Assembly (NCBI RefSeq): GCF_030818695.1
Contig: NZ_JAUTAR010000001.1
Location: 2,164,501-2,228,500, forward strand
From: Chryseobacterium sp. SORGH_AS_0447
GTDB taxonomy: Bacteria > Bacteroidota > Bacteroidia > Flavobacteriales > Weeksellaceae
Direction: 5' to 3'
DNA: 64,000 nucleotides
Shown: positions 63,851 to 64,000 of the stretch, one piece after another
How positions within the stretch are numbered: position 1 is the first letter of the stretch
Layout of the letters: each line of letters starts with the position of its first letter
Notes under the pieces: generated by a model
The model's database searches: none
The model's input: the letters and a program-made list of their open reading frames with translations, nothing else
What the model was told of the DNA's origin: nothing
Translations under genes and position numbers: made by a program

Positions 63851-63935
63851 ATCCATTGAAAATCTCTTTAATTGACTGTGTCGAATCTTCGATTTCGTTA
63901 CGAATCTAAATGCGAATCTTTCCACCGCTTCTCTT

Positions 63936-63985
63936 ATACGATGTTGAGATCCCTACCGGGATGACAAATGGGACGTTGAATCTTA
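63936..63985 (+). repeat. Second copy of the TGTTGAGATCCCT repeat
   Basis: GATGTTGAGATCCCTACCGG and the following ACAAATGGGACGTTGAAT match, with changes, the stretch near 42788-42830. The core GATCCCTnnnGGGAT is palindromic. Confidence 0.55.
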
Positions 63986-64000
63986 AAATAAGTGCAGTCA

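Overview
The window looks like a chromosomal segment of a Flavobacteriia species close to Chryseobacterium. Several things point there: an exported class A beta-lactamase, type IX secretion sorting domains of both type A and type B, promoters of the TAnnTTTG type typical of Bacteroidetes, genes without clear Shine-Dalgarno sequences, and short palindromes and longer intergenic repeats of the kind common in that genus. No rRNA, tRNA or CRISPR array was found.

Layout. 0-6 kb: beta-lactamase, a small membrane protein, a secreted GH5 glycosidase, a frameshifted hypothetical, a Gfo/Idh/MocA oxidoreductase and pcm. 6.2-7.6 kb: a complete IS4-family element with a 12-bp target duplication, inserted in a palindromic repeat. 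7.8-17.1 kb: small stress- or envelope-type proteins, a 2-hydroxyacid dehydrogenase, a 1399-aa type-B T9SS repeat protein and urocanate hydratase. 17.2-23.5 kb: an AT-rich, defence-like block with an OLD-family ATPase/TOPRIM gene split by a frameshift, a DUF2130 coiled-coil nuclease-fold protein, a GmrSD-like DUF262/DUF1524 protein, and an antitoxin/toxin pair whose toxin has an internal stop. Similar TTTGTCAAAG hairpins lie at both ends of this stretch. 23.5-33.4 kb: a Rossmann protein, EcsC, an Hsp20 with a sigma-54-like promoter, two recombined TonB-plug-like paralogues, an exported thiol peroxidase, a GapN-like dehydrogenase, a complete IS3-family element inserted in the loop of a terminator hairpin, and an alpha/beta hydrolase. 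33.6-45.2 kb: an ECF sigma factor with a membrane partner, a YdcF/S41 pair, an MBL-fold hydrolase, an AraC regulator with an aldo/keto reductase and an MFS exporter behind matching operator repeats, and monomeric isocitrate dehydrogenase (icd) carrying two frameshifts. 45.3-51.4 kb: two secreted proteins, then a tight FkbH-ACP-MBOAT-SGNH operon that looks like a surface acylation system. 51.7-64 kb: cytosolic thiol peroxidase, a DUF763 protein, a Crp/Fnr regulator, a run of VOC and SRPBCC proteins with an SDR, a 208-bp tandem repeat array, a DoxX-like protein and an S9 peptidase.

Two themes cut across the window. First, four single-base length differences in homopolymer runs break otherwise well-formed genes, including icd twice, so assembly error is at least as likely as real gene decay. 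Second, both insertion sequences sit inside palindromes, and one family of intergenic repeats occurs at five or more places, once as an exact 208-bp tandem array.
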